Below, piece after piece: positions 9,389-17,148 of a DNA stretch of 64,000 bases (positions within the stretch are counted from its first letter, which is position 1; the number at the start of each line of letters is the position of its first letter). Location of the stretch: the NCBI RefSeq assembly GCF_000969835.1, contig NZ_KQ033913.1:312859-376858 (forward strand), given 5' to 3'. The stretch is from Parabacteroides goldsteinii DSM 19448 = WAL 12034. GTDB taxonomy: Bacteria > Bacteroidota > Bacteroidia > Bacteroidales > Tannerellaceae. The notes below the pieces were generated by a model. It saw nothing but the letters and a program-made list of their open reading frames with translations, searched no databases and was not told the origin of the DNA. The translations under genes and the position numbers were made by a program.

Positions 9389-10312
9389 ATGACAAAAGTA
9401 TTAGTTGCTACCGATAAACCTTTCGCTGCGATAGCAGTGAAAGGTATCCGTGAAGTTGTTGAAGGTGCAGGTTACGAACTGGCTCTTCTGGAAAAATATA
9501 CGGACAAAGCTCAATTGCTGGATGCTGTGAAAGATGCCAATGCGGTGATTATCCGTAGTGATATCATTGATGCTCCGGTGTTGGATGCTGCCAAGGAATT
9601 AAAGATTGTGGTTCGTGCCGGTGCCGGTTATGACAATGTGGATCTGGCTGCTGCCACTGCCCACAATGTGTGTGTAATGAATACGCCGGGACAGAATTCC
9701 AATGCGGTTGCCGAACTTGTTTTCGGTATGTTGGTATATGCTGTCAGAAACTTCTATAACGGAACTTCCGGAACAGAATTGATGGGCAAGAAGCTGGGTA
9801 TCCTGGCTTATGGTAATGTGGGACGTAATGTAGCCCGTATTGCAAAAGGTTTCGGTATGGATGTATATGCTTATGATGCATTCTGTCCGGCAGAAGTGAT
9901 TGAAAAGGATGGTGTAAAAGCGGTTGCTTCCACTGCCGACCTGTTCAAGGCTTGCCAGATCGTATCTCTTCATATTCCGGCTACAGCCGAAACAAAAGGT
10001 TCTATCAATTTTGAATTGATGAACTCTATGCCTAAAGGCGCTATCGTAGTAAACACGGCCCGTAAGGAGGTGATCGACGAAGCCGGTCTGGCAAAGATGC
10101 TGGAAGAACGTCCTGACTTTAAATATATCACGGATATCAAGCCGGCTATCGATGCAGATCTGGCTGCCAAATATCCGGACCGCTATTTCGGTACACCGAA
10201 AAAGATGGGTGCCCAGACTGCTGAAGCGAATATCAATGCAGGTATCGCAGCTGCCAAACAGATTGTTGACTTCCTGCAGAACGGTAACGAGAAGTTTAGA
10301 GTTAATAAATAA
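9389..10312 (+). CDS. serA: D-3-phosphoglycerate dehydrogenase, short type with Lys in place of catalytic His
   Basis: This enzyme makes the first step of serine synthesis, oxidising 3-phosphoglycerate with NAD. It has 307 residues and lacks the C-terminal ACT or ASB regulatory domains of the E. coli enzyme, so feedback inhibition by serine through ACT is not expected. The Rossmann motif reads GILAYGNVGR and the substrate Arg lies in VVNTARKEVID. The usual TPH(I/M)GA catalytic-His segment reads TPKKMGAQT (residues 269-277), so a lysine replaces the histidine. That is the pattern known from the Lys-type enzyme of Entamoeba histolytica, which resembles Bacteroidetes homologues. The start is the ATG at 9389; a TTG at 9383 overlaps the serC stop. 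Confidence 0.93.
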   Translation: MTKVLVATDKPFAAIAVKGIREVVEGAGYELALLEKYTDKAQLLDAVKDANAVIIRSDIIDAPVLDAAKELKIVVRAGAGYDNVDLAAATAHNVCVMNTPGQNSNAVAELVFGMLVYAVRNFYNGTSGTELMGKKLGILAYGNVGRNVARIAKGFGMDVYAYDAFCPAEVIEKDGVKAVASTADLFKACQIVSLHIPATAETKGSINFELMNSMPKGAIVVNTARKEVIDEAGLAKMLEERPDFKYITDIKPAIDADLAAKYPDRYFGTPKKMGAQTAEANINAGIAAAKQIVDFLQNGNEKFRVNK

Positions 10313-10335
10313 GTTTCTTATAAGATAGGAGTATA

Positions 10336-10434
10336 ACACACCCCCTGCCCCCTCTCGAGAGGGGAATGGTTACCACCAGATTGTATAAACAAAGAGTAAC
10401 TAATTCCCCTCTTGAGAGGGGGTAGGGGGTGTGT
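10336..10434. repeat. REP-like inverted repeat pair between serA and DUF1015
   Basis: Two 31-bp arms (10336-10366 and 10404-10434) are inverted copies with 29 of 31 positions matching, around a 37-bp spacer. Each arm contains its own small palindrome, CCCCTCTCGAGAGGGG or a one-base variant. A further copy of the same unit lies inside a coding region at 55790-55819. This is a dispersed palindromic element, probably able to form a long hairpin in the serA-DUF1015 transcript. Confidence 0.85.
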
Positions 10435-10480
10435 CATTCACTACTATATGAATGTATAATAACCAAATAGATTTACTACC

Positions 10481-11728
10481 ATGGCAAAAATAAAACCATT
10501 CAAAGGTATACGTCCCCCTAAAGATTTAATAAAAGATGTCGCATCACGTCCTTATGATGTGTTGAACTCTGAAGAAGCACGTGAAGAAGCGAAAGGCAAC
10601 GAAAAGTCTTTATACCATATCATCAAGCCGGAAATAGATTTCCCGGTGGGAACAGACGAACATGATCCGGCCGTTTACGAAAAGGCTGCCGAGAACTTTC
10701 AGATGTTCCAGGATAAAGGTTGGTTGGTTCAGGATCAGAAAGAACAATATTATGTGTATGCACAAACTATGAATGGACATACACAATACGGCCTGGTCGT
10801 ATGCGCTTATGTGGATGATTATCTGAAAGGCAACATCAAGAAGCACGAGTTGACACGCCGTGATAAGGAAGAGGATCGTATGAAGCATGTTCGTGTGAAC
10901 AATGCCAATATCGAACCGGTATTTTTTGCTTATCCTGACAATGCCGAACTGGATGCTATCGTAAAGAAATATACGGCTAATGCACCGGAATATGACTTCG
11001 TGGCTGAATTGGACGGTTTCGGTCATACTTTCTGGATTATCGATGAAGAGAAAGATATTGCCCGCATCACCGAACTATTCGAAGAAATGCCTTCATTATA
11101 TATAGCAGACGGTCACCACCGTTCGGCAGCGGCAGCTTTGGTAGGAGCGGAGAAGGCTAAACAAAACCCGAACCATCGCGGGGATGAAGAATATAACTTT
11201 TTTATGGCTGTCTGCTTCCCGGCTAATCAGTTGACGATTATCGACTATAACCGTGTTGTAAAAGACCTGAACGGACTGACGGAGGAAGAGTTCCTCTCCA
11301 AAGTGGCAACGAACTTTACTGTAGAAGAAAAAGGTACGGATATATATAAACCAACGGGACTGCATAACTTTTCCCTCTACCTGAATGGTAAGTGGTATTC
11401 ATTGACAGCTAAACCTGGTACGTACAACGATAATGACCCTATCGGTGTACTAGATGTGACGATCTCTTCCAACCTGATCTTGGACGAAGTTTTGGGTATT
11501 AAAGACCTGCGTTCAGACAAACGTATAGACTTCGTCGGAGGTATCCGTGGATTGGGAGAATTGAAACGCCGTGTAGACAGTGGCGAAATGAAAGTGGCAT
11601 TAGCTCTATATCCTGTAACAATGAAACAGTTGATGGATATAGCCGATACCGGAAATATCATGCCTCCTAAGACAACCTGGTTTGAACCTAAATTGCGGTC
11701 AGGACTGGTTATCCATAAATTGGTATGA
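10481..11728 (+). CDS. DUF1015-family protein linked to serine biosynthesis
   Basis: This 415-residue cytosolic protein belongs to DUF1015 (COG4198), sometimes labelled SpoOJ/ParB-like. The conserved N-terminus KPFKGIRPPKDL...VASRPYDVLN and the strongly conserved YIADGHHRSAAA block (DGHHR at residues 210-214) are clear. It lies downstream of serC-serA on the same strand, separated by the palindromic repeat. The DGHHR block resembles the catalytic signature of the ParB/SerK fold, in which some members are free-serine kinases; a role in serine or phosphoserine handling is therefore my inference. No experimental function is known to me for this family. Confidence 0.85.
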   Translation: MAKIKPFKGIRPPKDLIKDVASRPYDVLNSEEAREEAKGNEKSLYHIIKPEIDFPVGTDEHDPAVYEKAAENFQMFQDKGWLVQDQKEQYYVYAQTMNGHTQYGLVVCAYVDDYLKGNIKKHELTRRDKEEDRMKHVRVNNANIEPVFFAYPDNAELDAIVKKYTANAPEYDFVAELDGFGHTFWIIDEEKDIARITELFEEMPSLYIADGHHRSAAAALVGAEKAKQNPNHRGDEEYNFFMAVCFPANQLTIIDYNRVVKDLNGLTEEEFLSKVATNFTVEEKGTDIYKPTGLHNFSLYLNGKWYSLTAKPGTYNDNDPIGVLDVTISSNLILDEVLGIKDLRSDKRIDFVGGIRGLGELKRRVDSGEMKVALALYPVTMKQLMDIADTGNIMPPKTTWFEPKLRSGLVIHKLV

Positions 11729-11749
11729 GAACGATCTATTTATTAATAG

Positions 11750-11783
11750 AAAAGCCCCGGAACTTTTGCACTGGGGCTTTTTT
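11750..11783. terminator. Bidirectional terminator between DUF1015 and the surface-protein gene
   Basis: The stem AAAAGCCCC / GGGGCTTTT is followed by TTTTTT on the plus strand and by a matching T run on the minus strand. It separates the convergent stops at 11728 and 11800. Confidence 0.9.
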
Positions 11784-11799
11784 ATAGATTTTTCTTTTA

Positions 11800-14700
11800 T
11801 TATAAAACAACTTTCACACACTGATTCGTTACCCGTATCAGGTAAATACCCTTCGGTAATGCTATCTGTTCTTCATTGCCGGAAGTCCGGAAAGCTTTCA
11901 GCAGGCGTCCGTTGGGGGCAAAGATGTGAACCTGTTCCGGCTGAGGAGCCTGTATGTGTAGATAGCCGTTGGCGGCATAAATTTTGATACCGCCGGTATC
12001 GACTGTCTCGTTGGCAACCGGATCGGGATTTTTCACTATACCGTCGATGAAGATTTCGACATCGTTACGGATATACTTCACGATATAGGCTCCGTCACTG
12101 CTCCGTGGTGTAATTGTTTCTCCCCGATCGGTCGTGACGATTGGTTCGGATTGGTTATAATCTTCATCCAATGTCAGGTAGAAACGGAAATTATCCCATG
12201 ATTCAACCTCATAGTCACCCGGAGCCGGATCGGTCGTGGCTCCCTCTACGGACGGAAGAGTAACTGTATAATAAACAGGGGGAGGTGGAGCCGGTATTCC
12301 TTCAAACTCAGCCATGACGGTCACGTCGTAGGCCGGCATACGAAAAGAATTACCGGACAAGGCAACAGTTGTATTTGCATCCCCTGTTTTATATACTTGC
12401 AAAGAACCGCTTTTCAGGCGATAACCATCGGCAGGAGAGACGGTCAGAGCCACCTCGACACCTTCTGCAACCTCCGTCCCCGGAGAAGCCGTAATGTTTC
12501 CATTCTCCATAGAAGAAATTGTTATCTGATAAGGGATCTGCTCAAACTCTGCTGTAACCGTTACGCCATAAGCTGGCATATTGAATGAGGTTCCGGACAA
12601 GGCTACAGTTGTATTTTCATCACCGGTCTTATAAACTTTCAGTGAACCGCTTTTCAGGCGGTAACCATCGGCAGGAGAGACGGTCAGAGCCACCTCGACT
12701 CCTTCGGTTATATCCACACTCGGAGAAGCTGTAATGTTTCCATTCTCCATAGAAGAAATTGTTATCTGATAAGGGATCTGCTCAAACTCTGCTGTAACCG
12801 TTACGCCATAAGTCGGCATATTGAATGAGGTTCCGGACAGAGCGATAGTTGTACCTTCGTCTCCTGTCTTATAGACTTTCAATGAACCACTTTTCAGGCG
12901 GTAACCATCGGCAGGAGAGACGGTCAAAGCCACCTCGACACCTTCTGCAACATCCGTACCTGGAGAAGCCGTAATGCTTCCATTATCAACAGGCAAAATA
13001 GTTATTTGGTGAGAAATCTTTGCGAACTCTGCCGTAACCGTTACATCATAGTCCGGTAAAATAAACTTATTATCGTTTACTGCCACTAACGTGCTTTCGT
13101 CACCGGTCTTATAGACTTTCAGCGTTCCCTCCTTCAGAAGATAGCCTTCTGAAGACTCGACTTCAATGGTTAATTCGCTATCGATCGACGTATTGTTCGT
13201 ATCACGGAACGGTACTTTATCGCCGCTAAACAACTTCGTATCCTTCCAACTGACAGATAAGGAACCGCCGGAAATAGCAGGATCAACAGTAACACTACGT
13301 AAGAAATCATTTCCGGCAACGCCCGACATCACCCGATATGTATCACCTACCCGAAAGAAACCGTAACTACTCAGAGAACTGGGATCGACTTCGAACACCT
13401 CCCCGTCGGGTAACTCAGCCGCATCCTTTATTACAAACAGTGTCGTCATGTCTTCTAGTGTCGTGATAGCCTTATCAGAGAAAGGGGCTATTTTAACCGG
13501 CTGGCTCCAACCGTCACTTAACAAAGTATTCGGTTTGTTTATATCCAGACAGATAGCGGTATTGTGTTTGGGACTTGTATTAATTTGGCTTTTCACATAC
13601 GAGTTGTTAAGTTCGATAGTAGTAAAGCCTTGCAAGTCATAGGGCATTACGAACGGATTATCCGCGGTTCCGCAATCCTTGAAAACGAAAGTGGCATCTT
13701 TTAATACACCTGTTTTGGGATTTCCTGAACTGATCTCCGACAAATTAGTGGCATCAATACTGGGCGATACCGTTATGCATGCTTTACCTCCTATCGTGTT
13801 TTCTGCCATAAGATTATTTACAACCAAACCTGCCATACAGATTTCTCCTCCGTTCAGCTTGATGTTTACATCTCCGCCTGCTTGCAAAGCATAATTTGAG
13901 TCAGAGTAAAGCCCATACACACTGATGTTATTGCCACTATTAACGGTAATGTTAATATTATTGGTGACGCTTGAGCAGAAACCATTACCATATACAACTT
14001 TATCCGTATTGCCATTAATTGTCACATTAGCACTGCCTACACGACCTTTGTCAGGACTATATCCGTCATTCAAATCCTCATCACCCCAGCCTCCGCCGAA
14101 AATATTGCCGGATGTTATAGTTCCGCCGTCAAATACGACATTCGTGCTGCCAAATACTTGCCCTTGCGAGCCTCCGCCTAAAACATTATATGAAATTACC
14201 CCATTTGTCACAGAAACATGGGTATCTTCCTGCACATCACATCCCCAGCCTCCGCCGAAGATATTATTTTGAAATGTACCGCCAGATATTTCAACACGAG
14301 TACTGCCTACGGTTGTTCCCGGTTGGTTGCTTCCTCCGAAAACATTTCCGGATATAGTAGGCGTTCCGGATATTGCAAGATAACATTCTCCGGTTACATC
14401 GCCTTCATAGCCTCCACCATTGATATAATTAAAAGTACCACCACTTATTTCGACACGGGTACTTCCTACGGTTGTTCCCGAATTTCGACTTCCTCCAAAA
14501 ACATCTCCGGATATAGTGGGTGTTCCGGAGATTGTAAGATGAGATTCTTCGATAACATCGCCACTTTCACCTCCGCCAAAAACACTGCCTGAGACTTCTC
14601 CTCCTGAAAGTGTCACTTCTGTTTTGTTACAGGACGCCGATGCACCTCCTCCATAAATATTTTTTGTTATACTTCCGCTTGTTACTGTAAGTTTGGCTGT

Positions 14701-16038
14701 ACCATTGACAGATCCTGTTTCACCACCAGCGAATAACCAACCACCAATATTCGAACTTACCTGTACATCCGTATTTTGGCAGGAAGCTGTAGACCGTGCA
14801 CCTCCCCCGCACAAAGTAGCTAGACTTGGAGTTCCGCTCACCTTCACCGTAGCTGTTCTCAACACCGGCGATTCCCAACCGCCACCATACGTCCACTTGT
14901 TAAATGTTCCGCCGGTTATGTTCAGTTCCGTACTACCGCAGGTGGCAGTGGTTTCGTTATCAAAACCGCCTCCACCGGTTACAAAGCAATTGAACGTTCC
15001 GCCACTTATCGTAACTGTAGCTTTTTCTTCTACGGGAGCTGAATAACCTCCGCCCATCACGTTATACCTATATTCATCATTTTTTCCGAAGGTTCCGCCT
15101 ATTATCTCAAGATTCGTGTTTTTACATATTGCGGATGTATTATGACCACCACCTATTATATAATTTACATTACCGTTTTCGACTTTTATATTAGCAGTTC
15201 CTTTTACCGGAGCATTATTGCCTCCCCCGTAAATGGTAGAAATAAAAGTTGTATTATTGATTGTTATATTCGCGTTGCCCTCGACTATGGCTTCGGTATT
15301 ATATCCCCCTCCTAAAATAGCAGTTACAGTTCCTCCTTCAACAACGATATTCGTATTGCCTGTCACTTTTCCAGCGTAGCCACCTCCATATACCCAATCT
15401 AAGGTTGCTCCGTCTTTGATGGTTATGGAGGTAGTTTCAACATCGACTCCAAGTCCTCCGCCTCCATATACATCGCAATCATCTTTCACGGTTACGCCGC
15501 TATCGAACACAACCTTTTTCCCGTTGGCAGTGATGTCCCCGGCCTCCAAGTGTATATTCTTAAATGTAACATCTTCCTGTAAACTACAGCTACCTGCAAA
15601 ATTGTCTGTATTAAACTCCAAAGTCTTACCATCTCCATTTATTGTACAAGATTTATCCGGCATCTTATCTCCGGAGGCTTCATAGAGTGTTACTTTTGAC
15701 AATAACGTTATTTCGTCTCCACTTTTCAATGCCTTCATAGCCTTCTGCCAATCGGCATATTCTGTATTGACTCCTTTTGAAGTTATTTTCAGGATATTAC
15801 CCCCTTCGCTACGGGTCAGAATCTTTTGCCCGGAAGATTCAAGCGGGACTTTAGTTCGCTTTTTTACCGGTAATACTGGTTTAGATACTGTCAAATCGAC
15901 TCTGCTTTCGGCAGACGAACCACCCGACGAATTGTTTTTCTGTGCCATTCCTTGCACAGTGACCATCATAAAAAAAGCAACCAAGAGACTTTGTAATCTG
16001 GATGCCATGCCTTTTTGTAAAAATTCTTTTATATTCAT
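11800..16038 (-). CDS. Large secreted beta-helix/repeat surface protein with C-terminal sorting-type domain
   Basis: This 1412-residue protein is predicted to be exported. A signal peptide of about 33 residues ends in GMAQ. Residues about 130-730 are some fifteen or more irregular repeats of the type SGGTF-x-GGGY/W-x(4)-V, with alternating V-x-I-x-GGT strands, as expected for a parallel beta-helix. Residues about 1010-1250 are three near-identical 80-residue units (ALTVSPADGYRLKSGSL, then a VTAEFE strand), like bacterial InlB-B/Flg-type repeats, preceded by a divergent fourth. The last 60 residues (GIKIYAANGYLHI ... FAPNGRLLKAF ... LPKGIYLIRV) look like a Bacteroidetes C-terminal sorting or DUF6383 domain. 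The ATG at 16038 gives the signal peptide; the frame stays open upstream to 16122. It is probably co-transcribed with the HU/DUF4469 gene 128 bp upstream, and so may be governed by the putative invertible promoter. Adhesin or surface-layer function is inference. Confidence 0.85.
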   Translation of the reverse strand: MNIKEFLQKGMASRLQSLLVAFFMMVTVQGMAQKNNSSGGSSAESRVDLTVSKPVLPVKKRTKVPLESSGQKILTRSEGGNILKITSKGVNTEYADWQKAMKALKSGDEITLLSKVTLYEASGDKMPDKSCTINGDGKTLEFNTDNFAGSCSLQEDVTFKNIHLEAGDITANGKKVVFDSGVTVKDDCDVYGGGGLGVDVETTSITIKDGATLDWVYGGGYAGKVTGNTNIVVEGGTVTAILGGGYNTEAIVEGNANITINNTTFISTIYGGGNNAPVKGTANIKVENGNVNYIIGGGHNTSAICKNTNLEIIGGTFGKNDEYRYNVMGGGYSAPVEEKATVTISGGTFNCFVTGGGGFDNETTATCGSTELNITGGTFNKWTYGGGWESPVLRTATVKVSGTPSLATLCGGGARSTASCQNTDVQVSSNIGGWLFAGGETGSVNGTAKLTVTSGSITKNIYGGGASASCNKTEVTLSGGEVSGSVFGGGESGDVIEESHLTISGTPTISGDVFGGSRNSGTTVGSTRVEISGGTFNYINGGGYEGDVTGECYLAISGTPTISGNVFGGSNQPGTTVGSTRVEISGGTFQNNIFGGGWGCDVQEDTHVSVTNGVISYNVLGGGSQGQVFGSTNVVFDGGTITSGNIFGGGWGDEDLNDGYSPDKGRVGSANVTINGNTDKVVYGNGFCSSVTNNINITVNSGNNISVYGLYSDSNYALQAGGDVNIKLNGGEICMAGLVVNNLMAENTIGGKACITVSPSIDATNLSEISSGNPKTGVLKDATFVFKDCGTADNPFVMPYDLQGFTTIELNNSYVKSQINTSPKHNTAICLDINKPNTLLSDGWSQPVKIAPFSDKAITTLEDMTTLFVIKDAAELPDGEVFEVDPSSLSSYGFFRVGDTYRVMSGVAGNDFLRSVTVDPAISGGSLSVSWKDTKLFSGDKVPFRDTNNTSIDSELTIEVESSEGYLLKEGTLKVYKTGDESTLVAVNDNKFILPDYDVTVTAEFAKISHQITILPVDNGSITASPGTDVAEGVEVALTVSPADGYRLKSGSLKVYKTGDEGTTIALSGTSFNMPTYGVTVTAEFEQIPYQITISSMENGNITASPSVDITEGVEVALTVSPADGYRLKSGSLKVYKTGDENTTVALSGTSFNMPAYGVTVTAEFEQIPYQITISSMENGNITASPGTEVAEGVEVALTVSPADGYRLKSGSLQVYKTGDANTTVALSGNSFRMPAYDVTVMAEFEGIPAPPPPVYYTVTLPSVEGATTDPAPGDYEVESWDNFRFYLTLDEDYNQSEPIVTTDRGETITPRSSDGAYIVKYIRNDVEIFIDGIVKNPDPVANETVDTGGIKIYAANGYLHIQAPQPEQVHIFAPNGRLLKAFRTSGNEEQIALPKGIYLIRVTNQCVKVVL
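12290..13010 (-). repeat. Three 240-bp tandem repeats inside the surface-protein gene
   Basis: Near-identical DNA recurs with a 240-bp period; for example GCAGGAGAGACGGTCA occurs at about 12431, 12671 and 12911. Units 1 to 3 encode the 80-residue repeats. Such high DNA identity makes copy-number change by slippage or recombination likely. A fourth, diverged unit lies to the right, up to about 13150. Confidence 0.9.
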
Positions 16039-16166
16039 ATTAATGATTAGTGTTGTTATTGTTATCCGATCGCCAGGCCATTCCGCCCGTGATCGACACC
16101 TTATCCTGGTCGCGATCGACACTCCATCCCGATCGGAATAGGGTATCGATCCTTTGGCTGTTCTTG

Positions 16167-16916
16167 TTATTCTATCTCAGGACGATCGCCACCACCGTCC
16201 GATTTACCGCCTATCCAAAGGGGAATGGTGGTACTGCGGGGAGCTTTTAAAGTGGTGCCTGTAGAATATTGTGTAGTTACTGTTAGCGTATATTCGCCAT
16301 CGGCAAGTCCGGGTGGGATCAGAAGCATCAGTTCCGACGGTTTGTTGGAAGCAATCATGTCGTCATCGAGCTTTGTAACGACTCCTTCGCTGTTGGTCAG
16401 CGATACGCCTACTGCTGCATCGCTACCAACTACCTTTAGCATGGCACCGCGCACGATCAGGTTACGTCCGGATGTAGCCGTACCGTCTTTGAGTCCGGTC
16501 TTGCGGTCCTCCGTTTCAAGAATGTACATCACGTTTGATTTCGTACCCAAGATGCTGACTGACGTTTGAGCAATTTCTTCGCGCAGTCCTTTGTCTTGTG
16601 TGACAGAGACATAAATAGAGTTTTTCTCCTTATTCCATACCCCGCCTTCCACGATGCCGAGGAATTTTGCTACGGCACGGAAGAGTCCGGTGTTCACGCT
16701 GTATCCGCTTAGGATAAGGCGGGCGACAACGCGGTTGTAGAGTGAAACAGAGTGTCGAAGTGTTTCGATACGCAGTCCGGTGTCTTCCTTCAACATCTCG
16801 TCGATGATGTCGTCAAAGTCTGCTTTACCTGCCGATTCAAGTTGTAAGATCTTGTCATTCAGATCATCTGTGGTCACCGTATTGTCGATGAGCCAGCCTT
16901 TTAATACGTTTTGCAT
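16167..16916 (-). CDS. HU-like DNA-binding domain protein with DUF4469
   Basis: This 249-residue protein combines an N-terminal HU/IHF-like DNA-binding region typical of Bacteroidetes (the VLKGWLIDNTVTTDDLND opening, then the LRHSVSLYNRVVARLILSGYSVNTGLFRAVAKFLGIVEGGVW segment). A C-terminal immunoglobulin-like DUF4469 domain follows (about residues 135-235, with PPGLADGEYTLTVTTQYS). It ends in GGGDRPEIE, the same nine residues that end the unlinked HU protein at 50477-50923. There is no signal peptide. It precedes the large surface-protein gene on the same strand with a 128-bp gap. A predicted promoter that could drive it lies reversed in the segment upstream. Its role could be nucleoid organisation or local regulation; neither is proven. 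Confidence 0.85.
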   Translation of the reverse strand: MQNVLKGWLIDNTVTTDDLNDKILQLESAGKADFDDIIDEMLKEDTGLRIETLRHSVSLYNRVVARLILSGYSVNTGLFRAVAKFLGIVEGGVWNKEKNSIYVSVTQDKGLREEIAQTSVSILGTKSNVMYILETEDRKTGLKDGTATSGRNLIVRGAMLKVVGSDAAVGVSLTNSEGVVTKLDDDMIASNKPSELMLLIPPGLADGEYTLTVTTQYSTGTTLKAPRSTTIPLWIGGKSDGGGDRPEIE

Positions 16917-16932
16917 AGGCTTGAATTGATAT

Positions 16933-17103
16933 TAGTTCTTGTAGAACTATGGCAATTCTAGGCTTTGAAAATTAAGTAAAAAGTAATATAGGACTGATTA
17001 TAGTATTGTTTTAGGTTTTTTATTAAATTACATTTTACCCCATGTAAATTCGGTTATTATCATTATCTTTGTCAACATTATTAACCTAGTTCTACAAGAA
17101 CTG
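16933..17103. promoter_or_regulatory. Putative invertible promoter segment (inverted repeats flanking a promoter)
   Basis: TAGTTCTTGTAGAACTA (16933-16949) and its inverted copy TAGTTCTACAAGAACTG (17087-17103) match at 16 of 17 positions and enclose 137 bp. Each repeat is itself a dyad, TAGTTCT-N3-AGAACTA, whose 3-bp centre (TGT versus ACA) alone sets direction. This is the architecture of tyrosine-recombinase crossover sites. Inside lies a perfect -7 box, TATCTTTG, facing away from the adjacent gene. Inversion would place that box about 50 bp upstream of the ATG at 16916. Alternatively the dyads are operators of a dimeric regulator. Confidence 0.6.
17041..17071 (+). promoter_or_regulatory. 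Outward-facing promoter inside the putative invertible segment
   Basis: TATCTTTG (17064-17071) fits the -7 consensus perfectly. The -33 position 19 bp upstream reads CATG, a weak match. In the present orientation no plus-strand gene follows; it would transcribe antisense into the ATPase gene. Confidence 0.5.
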
Positions 17104-17148
17104 ATCTATCGTAGTCATACTCCCCCTTAAATAATGTGAATATTCTTT

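Noticed and set aside
9599..10339. 246-residue open frame antisense to serA
   Set aside because: It is the mirror of a strongly conserved gene, has no family resemblance or start context, and its composition follows from serA codon use.
13900..15400. Regularly spaced repeats that could suggest a CRISPR array
   Set aside because: They are degenerate codons for GGG/SGGTF protein repeats in one long frame; there are no constant-length spacers and no cas genes.
16039..16122. N-terminal extension of the large surface protein
   Set aside because: The open frame adds 28 Arg-rich residues before a normal signal peptide; repeated GATCG-rich DNA there explains the lack of stops.
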